DNA of 64,000 bases from assembly GCF_900103195.1 (NCBI RefSeq), contig NZ_FMWU01000009.1, positions 148,646 through 212,645 on the forward strand. Reading direction: 5' to 3'. Position 1 is the stretch's first letter. Every line of letters starts with the position of its first letter. Below, in pieces: positions 27,431 through 36,886 of this stretch. The notes beneath the pieces are model-generated. The model did not search any database. It was not told the DNA's origin and worked only from the letters and a program-made list of their open reading frames with translations. The translations under genes were made by a program, and so were the position numbers. Source of the DNA: Methylobacterium sp. UNC378MF (GTDB lineage Bacteria; Pseudomonadota; Alphaproteobacteria; Rhizobiales; Beijerinckiaceae).

Positions 27431-28195
27431 TCAGGGCTGCGCGGCCAGGAAGGACAGCACCCCGTCCCGATGCGGCTTGGCGCCGACCGCGGTGGAGTGG
27501 TCCTTGCCCTCGATCTCAAGCGCCCGCGCATCCGGGATCAGTGCGGCCAATCCCGGGCCGGAGCCAGCCACCGTATCGAGCGTCCCGACCGAGACCAGCA
27601 CCGGCACCTCGATCTGCGCGAGTTCGGCGCGGCTCAGCGTCTGGCGCGAGCCGCGCATGCAGGCGGCCAGCGCCCGCAGGTCGCTCCGGGTCTGCTCGGC
27701 GAAGGTACGGAAGGCCGCGGCCGTTGGGTTGGGCGCCGGCGTTCCGGCGGGCGCCTCCAGCGCCTCGGCAATGCCCGAGGGCAGGCCCTTGCCCTCGACG
27801 AGATGCATCCCGAGGCCGCCGATCAGGGCCGAGCGCACCCGGTTCGCGTGGTCCAGGGCGATATGGGCGGTGATCCGCCCACCCATGGAGTAGCCCATGA
27901 CGTGGGCGCGCGCGATGCCGAGATGGTCGAGCAGCCTGATCGCGTCACCGGCCATCGCCTCGGAGCTGTAGGCGGCCGGGTCGTAGAGCTTCTCGCTCTC
28001 GCCGTGGCCGCGATTGTCCAGCGCGATGGCGCGGTAGCCGGCCTGGGTCAGAGCCCGTACCCACTGGGTGTTGACCCAGTTGACCGCGTGGTTCGACGCA
28101 AAGCCGTGGATCAGCAGGATCGGCTTGCCGGCCCCATCGGCGGGCGGGACGTCGATATAGGCGATCCGCACGCCGTCGGAATTGAAGGACTCCAT
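27431..28195 (-). CDS. Alpha/beta hydrolase
   Basis: A 254-residue hydrolase. LLIHGFASNHAVNW holds the oxyanion-hole HG, DNRGHGESEKLYD is typical, the nucleophile is the serine of GYSMGG and LVSVGTLDTVAGSG and KDHSTAVG provide Asp and His. The DxxYS lid region and SEK pattern resemble 3-oxoadipate enol-lactonase-like esterases, but the substrate is unknown. Convergent with the ABC permease, ending five bases from it. The start is MESFNSDG; an upstream Met at 28228 is also possible. Confidence 0.87.
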   Translation of the reverse strand: MESFNSDGVRIAYIDVPPADGAGKPILLIHGFASNHAVNWVNTQWVRALTQAGYRAIALDNRGHGESEKLYDPAAYSSEAMAGDAIRLLDHLGIARAHVMGYSMGGRITAHIALDHANRVRSALIGGLGMHLVEGKGLPSGIAEALEAPAGTPAPNPTAAAFRTFAEQTRSDLRALAACMRGSRQTLSRAELAQIEVPVLVSVGTLDTVAGSGPGLAALIPDARALEIEGKDHSTAVGAKPHRDGVLSFLAAQP

Positions 28196-28311
28196 GCCGC
28201 ACAACCTGTGTTCATCAAGCTCGGCCACGGCTTAGACCACCCGGGCGCGCGGGAGCAACGCGGATCGATCCGCTTGCGGGTCGGGGCGCCGACTGGCAAA
28301 CCGCCCCGGTC

Positions 28312-29154
28312 ATGACGGACACGCAGCCCTACGGCACCTATGAACCGTCCGGTCTCGTGGCGGCGATCACACGCCGCACGAACCGGATCCCGGCCGAGTC
28401 TTGGTACGGACGGCGCCTCGCGCTGTTCCTGCGCCGGATCGCCATCGCACGGCTCGGGGGCAAACCCCTCGACGTAACCCGTTACGGTGCGCGGATGCGG
28501 CTGCACCCCTACAACAACAACTGCGAGAAGAAGGTGCTCTTCACACCGCAGTTCTTCGATCCGGAGGAGCGAGCGCTCCTTGAGAAGCGTCTGCCGAAGG
28601 ACTGCGTCTTCCTCGACATCGGCGCCAATGTCGGCGCTTATGCCCTGTGCGTGGCTGCCTTTTCCGGACCGGGCGCGCGGATCGTCGCGGTCGAGCCGCA
28701 GCCCGACGTGTTCGACCGCCTGACCTACAACATCGCCCAGAACCCGTTCCACACCGTCAAGGCGGTCGCCTGCGCGATCGCCGACAAGGCCGGCGAGTTG
28801 ACCCTGTTCATCGATCCGCGCAACCGCGGCGAGTCGAGCCTGCGCATCGTCGGCACCAATGAGGGGGCGCGGATCACCGTGCCGGCGGTGACGCTCCTCG
28901 AACTCCTGCGCAGCGAGGGCCTCAGCCGGGTCGATGCCATCAAGCTCGACGTCGAGGGCGCCGAGGACCTGATCCTGGAGCCCTTCCTCCGCGAGGCGCC
29001 GGAGGCGCTTCTGCCGCGGATCCTGCTGGTCGAGAACGGCACCGGCCAATGGCAGCTCGACCTGCCGCAGCATCTGGCGCGCTGCGGCTATCGTGAGATC
29101 GCGCGCTCCCGGCTGAACCTGATGTTCGAGCGCGGCGCCGTCAGGGCGGCGTGA
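28312..29154 (+). CDS. FkbM-family methyltransferase
   Basis: A 280-residue SAM-dependent methyltransferase. VFLDIGANVGAYALCVAAFS is the SAM-binding motif I, VAVEPQPDVFDRLTYNI motif II, and KLDVEGAEDLILEPFL the FkbM-specific acidic motif. FkbM enzymes O-methylate sugars or secondary metabolites. No glycan locus adjoins, so the target is open. The gene ends 14 bases inside the convergent sfsA. Confidence 0.88.
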   Translation: MTDTQPYGTYEPSGLVAAITRRTNRIPAESWYGRRLALFLRRIAIARLGGKPLDVTRYGARMRLHPYNNNCEKKVLFTPQFFDPEERALLEKRLPKDCVFLDIGANVGAYALCVAAFSGPGARIVAVEPQPDVFDRLTYNIAQNPFHTVKAVACAIADKAGELTLFIDPRNRGESSLRIVGTNEGARITVPAVTLLELLRSEGLSRVDAIKLDVEGAEDLILEPFLREAPEALLPRILLVENGTGQWQLDLPQHLARCGYREIARSRLNLMFERGAVRAA

Positions 29155-29854
29155 CCACCGGAATCTCCTCGGCGATCGTGACGCCCGCCGGCCCGACGGC
29201 GCATCGGTAGGCATGGACCGCCACACCCGCCGCCCGCGCGTCCCGAAATGCGCGGTCGAAGGCGGGGTCGATGTCCCGGGCGACATCGAAGGCCTCGGCT
29301 TGCATCTGCACGACGATGACCACGAGCGCGCGCCCGCCCTCGGCTACGACCTGGGCGAGATCGCGCATGTGCCGGGCGCTGCGGGCGGCCTTGCAGTCGG
29401 GAAATTCCGCGAGGCCCGCCCGCCGCATCAGGTGGCAGTTCTTGACCTCGACATGGCAGGGCCCGGCCTCCGTGCCGCTCGCCAGGAAATCGACACGGCT
29501 CGCCTCGGCGTAGCGCACCTCCGGCTTCAGCGCATCGTACCCGACAAGCGGCGCGATCGCGCCGGCCTGGAAGGCCTCCGCCAGGAGCGCGTTCGGCCGC
29601 ATCGTGTTGATGCCGACCCACTGCACCCCACCGGGCAGATCGGCCTCCACCAGCTCCCAGGTGAGCGGCAGCTTCCGGGCCGGGTTGGTCGAGCGGGACA
29701 GCAGAACGCGGGCGCCTGGCGTGTTCAGCCCGAGCATGGCTCCGGGATTGGGGCAGTGGACGGTGACGCGACCGTCATCGGTGTCGATGTCGGCGAGGAA
29801 GCGCTTGTAACGCTGCACGAGCCGACCCGTCAGGAGCGGCGCGGCGAACTGCAT
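29141..29854 (-). CDS. sfsA: DNA/RNA nuclease SfsA-family protein
   Basis: A 237-residue protein. LVQRYKRFLADI and VHCPNPGAMLGLNTPGARVL form the N-terminal OB-like region; RVDFLASGTEAGPCHVEVKN carries the PD-(D/E)XK catalytic residues (D...E-V-K). The usual SVT after EVKN is here CHL. FPDCKAARSARHMRDLAQVV and the C-terminal FDVARDIDPAFDRAFRDARA are family patterns. Once named sugar fermentation stimulation protein, its role in this organism is unknown. The start at MQFAAPLL fits homologues better than the Met six codons earlier. Confidence 0.9.
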   Translation of the reverse strand: MQFAAPLLTGRLVQRYKRFLADIDTDDGRVTVHCPNPGAMLGLNTPGARVLLSRSTNPARKLPLTWELVEADLPGGVQWVGINTMRPNALLAEAFQAGAIAPLVGYDALKPEVRYAEASRVDFLASGTEAGPCHVEVKNCHLMRRAGLAEFPDCKAARSARHMRDLAQVVAEGGRALVVIVVQMQAEAFDVARDIDPAFDRAFRDARAAGVAVHAYRCAVGPAGVTIAEEIPVVTPP

Positions 29855-29931
29855 GGGATCCTCGGGGTTCACATAGTCGCGGGCTGCGGCCGCGCTATCT
29901 GCCTGCAGGATCCGCCCGACGCCAGAGTTCC

Positions 29932-30672
29932 ATGAATCAGCCTGCCGAATCCGTGACCGCCGCGATCCTCGTCATCGGCGATGAGATCCTGACGGGTCGT
30001 ACCAAGGACAAGAATATCGGCACGATCGCCGACTTCCTCACCGCCGCCGGGATCGACCTGCGCGAGGTCCGGATCGTGCCCGACGAAGCCGCCATGATCG
30101 TCGAGGCGGTCAACGCGCTGCGCGCCCGCTACACCTACCTCTTCACCACGGGCGGCATCGGACCGACCCACGACGACATCACCGCCGATTGCGTGGCCGA
30201 GGCCTTCGGGGTCGGCATCGACGTCGACGAGCGGGCCCGCGCGATGCTGCTGGAGCGGCACAAGCCCGAGGATCTCAACGAGGCCCGCCTGCGCATGGCG
30301 CGGATCCCATTCGGGGCCGACCTGATCGCCAATCCGGTGTCCAAGGCGCCGGGCTTCCGGATCGGCAATGTCCACGTGATGGCCGGCGTGCCGAGCATCA
30401 TGCAGGCAATGCTGGATTCGATCGCCCCGACGCTGAAGGGCGGCGCAGCGATGCTCTCCGAGACGATCGAGGCAGCCGGACTGCCGGAGGGCACCTACGC
30501 GGGCGGCCTCGGCGAAATCGCGAAGGCGCGGCCCTTCGTCTCGATCGGCTCCTATCCGGCGATCACCCCGGAGGGGTTCCGCAACCGGATCGTCGTGCGC
30601 AGCCGGGATCCCGGCGCGCTCGCCGAGGCGCGCAACGCCGTTGAGGCGCTGCTGGCGCGGCTCTCGGCCTGA
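29932..30672 (+). CDS. Molybdopterin-binding / CinA N-terminal-like protein
   Basis: A 246-residue protein with the MoCF-biosynthesis fold: ILVIGDEILTGRTKDKN, LFTTGGIGPTHDDITADCVA and AGVPSIMQAMLDSIAP. It corresponds to the N-terminal part of CinA (competence/damage-inducible protein A family) without the nicotinamide-nucleotide amidohydrolase domain. In CinA this fold hydrolyses ADP-ribose; the stand-alone protein's substrate is not established. It is divergent from sfsA. Confidence 0.88.
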   Translation: MNQPAESVTAAILVIGDEILTGRTKDKNIGTIADFLTAAGIDLREVRIVPDEAAMIVEAVNALRARYTYLFTTGGIGPTHDDITADCVAEAFGVGIDVDERARAMLLERHKPEDLNEARLRMARIPFGADLIANPVSKAPGFRIGNVHVMAGVPSIMQAMLDSIAPTLKGGAAMLSETIEAAGLPEGTYAGGLGEIAKARPFVSIGSYPAITPEGFRNRIVVRSRDPGALAEARNAVEALLARLSA

Positions 30673-30716
30673 CTTGTCACTGTCCAAACGATCGGGTTGC
30701 GTAGCGGGGCTGGTGG

Positions 30717-31586
30717 ATGGTGCGGGACAAGGACAAGCGGGCTGATCCGGAGGCACGCCGCGACGAACTGCGCAAGGAAGTCTCGGAGATCGGTCGGCCC
30801 GACGCCTACGTTCTGCATGAGGTCATCCGGCTCGAAGGCGACGAAGAACTCCGCCGTCACGGCCTCGCGCTGTTCCTCTCGGCCTTCGCGGCAGGCCTCA
30901 GCATCGCCCTCTCGCTGATCGTCCCAGGCGTATTGCGGAGCCACCTGCCCGAGACCGATTGGGCCAAGATCGTCAGCTCGATGGGCTACGCGGTCGGGTT
31001 CCTGGTCGTCGTCCTCGGCCGCCAGCAGCTGTTCACCGAGAACACAATCACGCCGATCCTGCCTCTGCTGCACGACCGCTCGGTCAAGACGGCGCTCCGG
31101 GTCATTCGGCTGTGGATGATCGTGCTGATGGGAAACATCCTGGGAACGCTGGCGATCGCGACCCTGCTGGCCCATTCCGGCGCCTTCGAGGCGCCGGTCC
31201 TCAAGGCCTTCGCGGAGATCAGCCACGACGCGATCGCGCACGGCTTCTGGGCGACGTTCATCAAGGCGGTCTTCGCCGGATGGATGATCGCCCTGATGGT
31301 CTGGTTCCTGCCCGCGACCGCCGGCGCAGCGCCCTTCGTGATCCTTCTGATGACGTGGCTGGTGGCGCTCTGCAGCCTCGCCCACATCGTCGCCGGATCT
31401 GTCGAGGCCTTCTACCTGGTCGTCACGGGGGCCGCCTCGATGGGCGATTACGGGTTAACGTTCTTTCTCCCGACATTGCTCGGCAACACCTTCGGCGGCG
31501 TGGCCCTGGTGGCAGTTCTCAATTACGGGCAGGTCGCCCCGGAGGTTGAGGAGACGAAGGCGGTGGAAGGCGAGCGGCCGGATTGA
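30717..31586 (+). CDS. Formate/nitrite transporter (FNT) family channel
   Basis: A 289-residue membrane protein with six helices and a hydrophilic N-terminus of about 45 residues (DKDKRADPEARRDELRKEV). FNT marks include LGRQQLFTENTITPILPLLH and GNTFGGVALVAVLNYGQV, the conserved last helix. The TEN at the L5-type loop and long charged N-tail are like the YfdC subgroup rather than FocA or NirC, so the transported anion is unclear. In a methylotroph formate would be plausible, but this is inference. No nearby formate dehydrogenase. Confidence 0.87.
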   Translation: MVRDKDKRADPEARRDELRKEVSEIGRPDAYVLHEVIRLEGDEELRRHGLALFLSAFAAGLSIALSLIVPGVLRSHLPETDWAKIVSSMGYAVGFLVVVLGRQQLFTENTITPILPLLHDRSVKTALRVIRLWMIVLMGNILGTLAIATLLAHSGAFEAPVLKAFAEISHDAIAHGFWATFIKAVFAGWMIALMVWFLPATAGAAPFVILLMTWLVALCSLAHIVAGSVEAFYLVVTGAASMGDYGLTFFLPTLLGNTFGGVALVAVLNYGQVAPEVEETKAVEGERPD

Positions 31587-31720
31587 GACCGTCGCATGTG
31601 GATGGATTTCGCCCGGTCGGCACGTGCGCCGCGAAGTCGCCCGCGCCGGTGCAACATCAATCAACGACGCGCCGCCGGATTGCCACACGCCGCTCGCCTG
31701 ACGACTCCCAGTAGACAGGC

Positions 31721-33001
31721 TCAATCCAGCCGCACAGGCGGGCTGATCAGGTGGTCGAGGTCGTCGAGCACCCAGGTCATCGCCCCGCGCAGCGGACCGT
31801 ACAGACCGATCTGGTGCTGCCGGTACAGCAGATCGTGCGTGAGCCGTGCGGAAAGCCCATTCAGGCGCCCCCCGCCGAACGTATAGCGGCCGAGGGTGCC
31901 CCAACCGTTGAAGTCGGCCAGCGAGACGATGGCGCCCTTCTCGACATAACGGAACGGCGGGAGCTGCGTCGCAGGGGTCTCGCCGCGGGACAATGCCCGG
32001 CCGAGATGCCGAGACAGGTGCTGAGCCTCCTGTCGGGCGGCCTGCGCCGTTGCCGGTACGGGCTGGCCGGTTCGCGGATCGGTGAGACTGGCGCAGTCGC
32101 CCAGGGCGATGATAGCGGGGTCGCGAGTGGTGCGCAGGTCGGCACCGACGACGAGTTGCCCGGTCCGCGAGCGCTCCAGACCGTCGAGGCCAGCGAGCAC
32201 ATCCGGCGCCTTCACGCCGGCCGCCCAGACCTTCAACTCAGCGGAGATGCGGGTGCCATCCTTCAGGACGAAGCCGGCCGCATCCGCCGCCGTTACCATC
32301 GCGCCCGTTCGGACCTCGACCGCGAGATCCGACAGGATGCGGGCGGCGGCCCGGGAGACCTTCTCCGGAAAGGCCGGCAGCAGGCGCGGACCACTCTCGA
32401 TCAGCGTCAGGCGCAGGCGCCCCGGCAGGTCCGGCGAGCCGTAGGCCGCGAGCATGTTGATGGCATGTTTCAGCTCGGCGGCCAGCTCGACACCGGTGGC
32501 TCCGCCGCCAACGATGGCGATCTCCAGCAGGCCGCCGCCGTCGAGCCGCGCCAGCAGCTGGCAGCGGAGTCGTTCGTGAAAGTGCTCGGCCTCGGTCAGG
32601 TCGTCGATAGTCAAGCAATGCTTGGCGACTCCTGGCGTGCCGAAATCATTGGCGCGGCTGCCGATGGCGAGCACGAGCAGATCGTAGGCACGTTCCACCT
32701 CCGGACGCCCTTCCGCGGCCTCGACGGCGAGCCGGACGCGTCTGGCCTGCCGGTCGATGCCAATGAGGGCGCCGGGCTGGAAGCGGAAGCCGTTGCGGCA
32801 CGCCTGGGCGAAGAAATTCACCTTCTGCCGGTCGGCCCGAGCGGTACCGGCCGCGAAGGTGTGGAGCATCGGCTTCCAGATATGCGACAGACTGCGATCG
32901 GCCAGGATCACGTCCGCCGAACCGCCCCGTCCGAGGCTGGTGGCCAGCTCGATGCCCGCGACGCCGCCGCCGACAATCACGATCCGTGCCTTGCCTGCCA
33001 T
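31721..33001 (-). CDS. ndh: Type II NADH:quinone oxidoreductase (NDH-2)
   Basis: A 426-residue peripheral membrane flavoprotein. It has two dinucleotide folds, IVIVGGGVAGIELATSLGRG for FAD and IAIVGGGATGVELAAELKHA for NADH, plus the DRSLSHIWKPMLHTFAAGTA segment typical of Ndh and IIALGDCASLTDP, which contacts FAD. It feeds NADH electrons into quinone without pumping protons. The C-terminal amphipathic region (LTHDLLYRQHQIGLYGPLRG) anchors it. The start at MAGKARIVIV is chosen for the Rossmann fold. Confidence 0.92.
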   Translation of the reverse strand: MAGKARIVIVGGGVAGIELATSLGRGGSADVILADRSLSHIWKPMLHTFAAGTARADRQKVNFFAQACRNGFRFQPGALIGIDRQARRVRLAVEAAEGRPEVERAYDLLVLAIGSRANDFGTPGVAKHCLTIDDLTEAEHFHERLRCQLLARLDGGGLLEIAIVGGGATGVELAAELKHAINMLAAYGSPDLPGRLRLTLIESGPRLLPAFPEKVSRAAARILSDLAVEVRTGAMVTAADAAGFVLKDGTRISAELKVWAAGVKAPDVLAGLDGLERSRTGQLVVGADLRTTRDPAIIALGDCASLTDPRTGQPVPATAQAARQEAQHLSRHLGRALSRGETPATQLPPFRYVEKGAIVSLADFNGWGTLGRYTFGGGRLNGLSARLTHDLLYRQHQIGLYGPLRGAMTWVLDDLDHLISPPVRLD

Positions 33002-33181
33002 AACGTCTCCGCATCCCCACGCGTCGCAAACACCCGTCAGGGCCATGACGTTCGCCGTGGAAAAGGCGGGGCCACTTCGCCATTGCGGCACAGGCGAGCG
33101 ATCCTGGCCGTCGCGACAGGGATGAACATGGCGCCGACAGGGTTGCTGTGCTGCGCACGACGACGAGCGCCACCCGCCATG

Positions 33182-33206
33182 AAAAAAGCCGCCCGGAGGC
33201 GGCTTT
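33182..33206 (-). terminator. Rho-independent terminator of the F0 operon
   Basis: Reading the minus strand, GCCGCC-TCCG-GGCGGC forms a six-base-pair GC stem with a four-base loop, followed by TTTTTT. It lies 28 bases after the atpF stop codon. An AAA/TTT extension makes it also weakly functional on the plus strand. Confidence 0.85.
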
Positions 33207-33233
33207 CTCGAACGTTGCGATCTTGTTTGCAGA

Positions 33234-33722
33234 TCAGGACCGCATGCGGGTCCGGACTTCCCCGAGGCTCGCGCGGATCAGACCCTGCGCGGCATCGCCC
33301 TGCATCCGCTCGCGCAGGATCGTCTCCGAGACCTTCACGGCCGCCTCCGCGGCGGCGGCACGGACCTGGGCCTCGGCCTGGGCCTCGGCCTGGGCGATCT
33401 TGGTCTCGGCAGCCTTGGTACGGCGGGCTAGGAAGTCGTCAAGCTTGCGATGACCCTCTTCGGCGGCGCGTTGGGCCTCCTCGCGGGCGCTGGCGACAAT
33501 CGACTCGGCCTCCTTCTCGGCCTCGGCACGGCGGCGCTTGTAGTCTGCGAGCACGGCGGCCGCCTCCTCGCGCAGGCGCTTGGCTTCGTCGAGTTCGTGG
33601 CGGACGCGGTTGGCACGGCCATCCAGGCCCTTGGTCATTGTCGAGAAGGCGCCTGCCTTCCAGGCGATGCCCATGAAGATGACGAACGCGACGGCGACCC
33701 AGAATTCGGCTTCGAGCAGCAT
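33234..33722 (-). CDS. atpF: F0 ATP synthase subunit b
   Basis: A 162-residue stator subunit. One N-terminal helix ([20 protein letters not shown]) is followed by a long charged coiled coil ([20 protein letters not shown] onward) reaching F1. Length is typical. Last gene of the F0 operon, 13 bases after the b' gene. Confidence 0.92.
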   Translation of the reverse strand: MLLEAEFWVAVAFVIFMGIAWKAGAFSTMTKGLDGRANRVRHELDEAKRLREEAAAVLADYKRRRAEAEKEAESIVASAREEAQRAAEEGHRKLDDFLARRTKAAETKIAQAEAQAEAQVRAAAAEAAVKVSETILRERMQGDAAQGLIRASLGEVRTRMRS

Positions 33723-33735
33723 CGTGGGATCCCGT

Positions 33736-34314
33736 CTAGTGAGCGGTGGCGTCGAGGGCGCGGTCGAGGCTCGCCCGGTCCGGAGCGTGTCCGGTCAGGC
33801 GCTCGACGATCGCCGACGCGGCCTCGCCTGCGATAGAGCGGACGTTGCCCATGGCGGCCTCGGTCCGCGTGCGGATGGTCGCCTCGGAAGCTGCGAGCTT
33901 GGCGTTCAGCTCCTCCTCCAGCGCCTTGCGCTTGGTCTCGGCTTCGGCAGCCAGGGCGTTCCGGGTGGTCTGCGCGATGTCGCGCGCCTTGCCCTGGGCG
34001 TCCCGGAGAGCGGTCTCGAAGGCCACACCGGCGGCGTCCGCCTCGGCCTTCATCGCTTGCGCCTGATCCAGATCGGCACGCAGGCGCTCGGCGCGGGCGT
34101 GCAGGATCGACTGGATCCGCGGCAGCGCGATCTTGTCCATCAGGTAGTAGAGGAGTCCGAAGGCCAGGGCGAGCCAGATCAGCTGCGCCAGGAAGCCTGA
34201 GGTCTCGAAGGGCGGGAAGGCACCCGAATGCGCTTCCGTATGCTCGGCATGGCCCGGCACGACCTGCGTGTCGGCGCCAGGAGGCGGCGTGGTGAGGGGA
34301 TTGGGCTGCGCCAT
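33736..34314 (-). CDS. F0 ATP synthase subunit b'
   Basis: A 192-residue paralogue of subunit b. After a variable N-terminus the helix [20 protein letters not shown] precedes [20 protein letters not shown], a b' signature, and a coiled coil. Alphaproteobacteria and cyanobacteria use a b/b' heterodimer as peripheral stalk. The gene is sometimes labelled atpG or atpF2. Confidence 0.9.
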   Translation of the reverse strand: MAQPNPLTTPPPGADTQVVPGHAEHTEAHSGAFPPFETSGFLAQLIWLALAFGLLYYLMDKIALPRIQSILHARAERLRADLDQAQAMKAEADAAGVAFETALRDAQGKARDIAQTTRNALAAEAETKRKALEEELNAKLAASEATIRTRTEAAMGNVRSIAGEAASAIVERLTGHAPDRASLDRALDATAH

Positions 34315-34453
34315 GAGACCGCTACACTGACACCGTTCGCTGAAGCCACCGCTGATGCGGTGACGGACGAAGGCGGACGCTCCGAGGGAGCGCCCACCCG
34401 TTCATCGGGCGATTGCCCGTGGAGACCGCGGGCTCCGCGGCCTCCGGCGCCGA

Positions 34454-34681
34454 TCAGACGGCGAAGAGCAGCAGCAGCGCGATCAGCAGCGAGAAGATGC
34501 CGAGCGCCTCGGTGAGGGCGAAGCCCAGGAGGAGGGTGGCGCGCTGGCCGTCGGCCGCAGACGGGTTGCGAAGGGCGCCGGCGAGGAACTGACCGAACAG
34601 GTTGCCGAGGCCGATGCCCGCACCCGCCATGCCGAGGCAAGCGAGGCCGGCGCCGATGTACTTCGCAGCGACGGGATCCAT
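34454..34681 (-). CDS. atpE: F0 ATP synthase subunit c
   Basis: A 75-residue hairpin of two helices that forms the rotor ring. The glycine motif [10 protein letters not shown] is in helix one, the polar loop is [10 protein letters not shown], and the ion-binding carboxylate is Glu58 in [12 protein letters not shown]. This lacks the extra sodium-ligand residues, suggesting proton coupling. Confidence 0.95.
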   Translation of the reverse strand: MDPVAAKYIGAGLACLGMAGAGIGLGNLFGQFLAGALRNPSAADGQRATLLLGFALTEALGIFSLLIALLLLFAV

Positions 34682-34756
34682 GGTAACTCCTGAGGTCTCT
34701 TCAGATCGAAACGTGCAGTGACGTTTGCGGCGGGTGGAGCCGGCCAGGTCTGATGA

Positions 34757-35512
34757 CTAGTGGCCGGGGTGAAGGGCGTCGTTGAGGTAGATCGCCGTCA
34801 GCGTCGCGAAGACGTAGGCCTGAAGCGCCGCAACGAGGAACTCGAGAGCGGTCAGCGCGATCGTCAGGAACAGCGGGAGCGGCGATAGCACGCTCCAGGC
34901 GCCCGCGAGAAGAAGCTGGACCACGAAGAAGGCAAAGATCTTCATCGCGATGTGGCCGGCCAGCATGTTGGCGAACAGACGGACGGACAGGCTGATCGGG
35001 CGCGAGATGAACGAGATCACCTCGATCGGCACCAGAATCGCGAGCAGCGGCTTCGGCACGCCCGAGGGCACGAACAGGCCGAAGAAGTGCGTGCCGTGCT
35101 TCATCACGCCGAAGATCACCACGGTGGAGATCACCAGCGCGGCGAGGCCGAAGGTAATGATCAGGTGGCTGGTCACCGCGAAGGCGTAGGGGATCATCCC
35201 GAACAGGTTCAGGATGAGCACGAACATGAACAGCGAGAACACGAGCGGCATGAACCGCTTGCCGCCATCGCCCGTCGCCTGGTGCACGGTGTCGGCGATG
35301 AATTCGTAGAAGATCTCGGCCAGCGACTGCATGCGGCCCGGAACGATCGAGCGGGACGCAGTCGCCACGATGGTGATGAGTGCGATCACGCCGACGGCGG
35401 CGAACATGTAGAGGGCCGACTGCGTGAACGCGAGTTGCTGGTGGCCGATATGGCCCAGCGAAACGAGCGGCTTCAGCTCGAACTGATGGATCGGGTCGAT
35501 CGTGACCGCCAT
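34757..35512 (-). CDS. atpB: F0 ATP synthase subunit a
   Basis: A 251-residue membrane subunit with the half-channels for protons. The essential Arg is in SLSVRLFANMLAGHI and the downstream ALEFLVAALQAYVFATLTAI is the matching last helix. PIHQFELKPL opens the family region. The ATG at 35512 is used; the in-frame extension upstream runs through atpI in another frame. Confidence 0.95.
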   Translation of the reverse strand: MAVTIDPIHQFELKPLVSLGHIGHQQLAFTQSALYMFAAVGVIALITIVATASRSIVPGRMQSLAEIFYEFIADTVHQATGDGGKRFMPLVFSLFMFVLILNLFGMIPYAFAVTSHLIITFGLAALVISTVVIFGVMKHGTHFFGLFVPSGVPKPLLAILVPIEVISFISRPISLSVRLFANMLAGHIAMKIFAFFVVQLLLAGAWSVLSPLPLFLTIALTALEFLVAALQAYVFATLTAIYLNDALHPGH

Positions 35513-35586
35513 TCCCGCTTCCGCCCTTCTTGTCCGGCGCGCCGACGGGTGTCGGCCGCCCCACATTCCCCACTGACCGGCGCGCC

Positions 35587-35961
35587 TTATGGCTCCTGCC
35601 GATCGCGCCGTCCCGGGCGCGCGCCGGTGAAACCCGACACCCGCATCACGTTGTAGACCCCCGCGACGAACCCCAGCATCAGCAGGATGATCAGGCCCCA
35701 GGGCTTCGTCCCGAAGACATGATCGACGATCCAGCCGAGTATGCCCCCCGCGATCACGCCCGCGACGAACTCCGTGGAGATCGTCATGGCCTGGCCCAGC
35801 GAGGATGGCCCACCGTTCCGAGGGCGCGTTGAAGGATCGGGAGCAGCCTGCGGCCGCTTCCGTTCGATCTGCGTCTCGAGACGTCTGAGCCTCGCGGAGA
35901 GTTCGCTGTCCGTCGGCGTCTGCTCGGTCCCTTTCCCGTCCCTCGGATCGTCGCCGGTCAC
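35587..35961 (-). CDS. atpI: ATP synthase assembly protein AtpI
   Basis: A 124-residue protein with a hydrophilic N-terminus (SELSARLRRLETQIERKRPQ, a short coiled coil) and two helices: ISTEFVAGVIAGGILGWIVD and GLIILLMLGFVAGVYNVMRV. The DH.FGTKPWGLI loop is the AtpI mark. AtpI helps c-ring assembly and may carry magnesium. GTG start. First gene of the operon. The F1 genes are elsewhere, as is usual in this class. Confidence 0.9.
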   Translation of the reverse strand: MTGDDPRDGKGTEQTPTDSELSARLRRLETQIERKRPQAAPDPSTRPRNGGPSSLGQAMTISTEFVAGVIAGGILGWIVDHVFGTKPWGLIILLMLGFVAGVYNVMRVSGFTGARPGRRDRQEP

Positions 35962-36024
35962 GGCTCAAAACTCATCGGGCGGGAGGCTGTGGGACCGGCT
36001 GGACACCCCCAGCAAGCGGGGCGC

Positions 36025-36053
36025 ACCATAGTTTCGCCTATCTTGAGTGTCAA
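36025..36053 (-). promoter_or_regulatory. Sigma-70-like promoter of the atpI-B-E-F'-F operon
   Basis: On the minus strand a perfect TTGACA (36048-36053) is separated by 17 bases from TATGGT (36025-36030), close to consensus. It lies about 64 bases before the atpI start codon. Confidence 0.7.
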
Positions 36054-36152
36054 GGCGAACCCCATACACCGTAAGTGTTTGATTTTGATCTGGTATTCCA
36101 ACCTGGAGCGACGCGCCGGACCCGCGCTGCGCACGAGGCTCTCGCTCCGCTA

Positions 36153-36797
36153 TCAGGCACCGATGATCGGCTTGATGACCTTCTCCATGCCCTCGACGGT
36201 CATCTCGCCGGTGTAACGCTCGCCGTTGATGAAGAAGGTGGGAGTAGAATCCACCTTGAAGACGTCAAGCCCGCGCTGCTTCACCGCGTTGACTGCGCTG
36301 TAGATCTTCTGGTCCTTCAGGCAGGCCTCGAAGGTTTGCTTGTTGTAGCCCGCCTGCCGGAGCATCTGTTCCAGCGCATCCACGGGCTTAGGCGTGAAGG
36401 CCCAGGCCGGCTGCTGGTCGAATAGCAGGTCGGTGATCGGATAATACTTGGAATCGCCCTGGCAGCGCGCGAGCATGAAGGCCGCGGTAGCCAGCGGGTC
36501 AAGGGGGAATTCGCGCAGGGTGAACCGCACCTTGCCGGTATCGATGTAGCGTTCCTTGAGGGTCGGCCACGTGTTCCGATGGAAGGCCGCACAGTGCGAG
36601 CAGGTCATCGAGGCGTATTCGATGATCGTGCACTTGGCGTCCGCCGGGCCGAGCCAGACGTCGCCGAGGGGGCCCGGCTGCAACAGCGCGGCCGTATCGG
36701 AATTCTGCGCTCGGGCGGGGGACCCGAGATAAGGCAGGGCGAGGCCGGCGCCGAGGGCGAGGCCGGAGAACTTGAGAGCGTCGCGTCGCGTCGTCAT
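36153..36797 (-). CDS. DsbA-family periplasmic thiol-disulfide oxidoreductase
   Basis: A 214-residue precursor. The N-terminus MTTRRDALKFSGLALGAGLA looks like a twin-arginine signal, cleaved after SPARA about residue 30. The thioredoxin fold holds CSHC (Cys66, Cys69) in EYASMTCSHCAAFH and cis-proline in STPTFFINGE. It belongs to the BdbD/ScsC-like DsbA branch, which oxidises or isomerises exported proteins. An alternative GTG/ATG at 36890 would overlap the upstream DUF721 stop, but would place 31 residues before the signal; the start at 36797 is preferred. Confidence 0.9.
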   Translation of the reverse strand: MTTRRDALKFSGLALGAGLALPYLGSPARAQNSDTAALLQPGPLGDVWLGPADAKCTIIEYASMTCSHCAAFHRNTWPTLKERYIDTGKVRFTLREFPLDPLATAAFMLARCQGDSKYYPITDLLFDQQPAWAFTPKPVDALEQMLRQAGYNKQTFEACLKDQKIYSAVNAVKQRGLDVFKVDSTPTFFINGERYTGEMTVEGMEKVIKPIIGA

Positions 36798-36886
36798 CGG
36801 GCAGACTCCGCCGGATTGATCAGTCGTGGCGTCCCGATGCCGGTACTCGGGCGCGACCGTCCTGGCAAGGTGACCGAATCGACCGT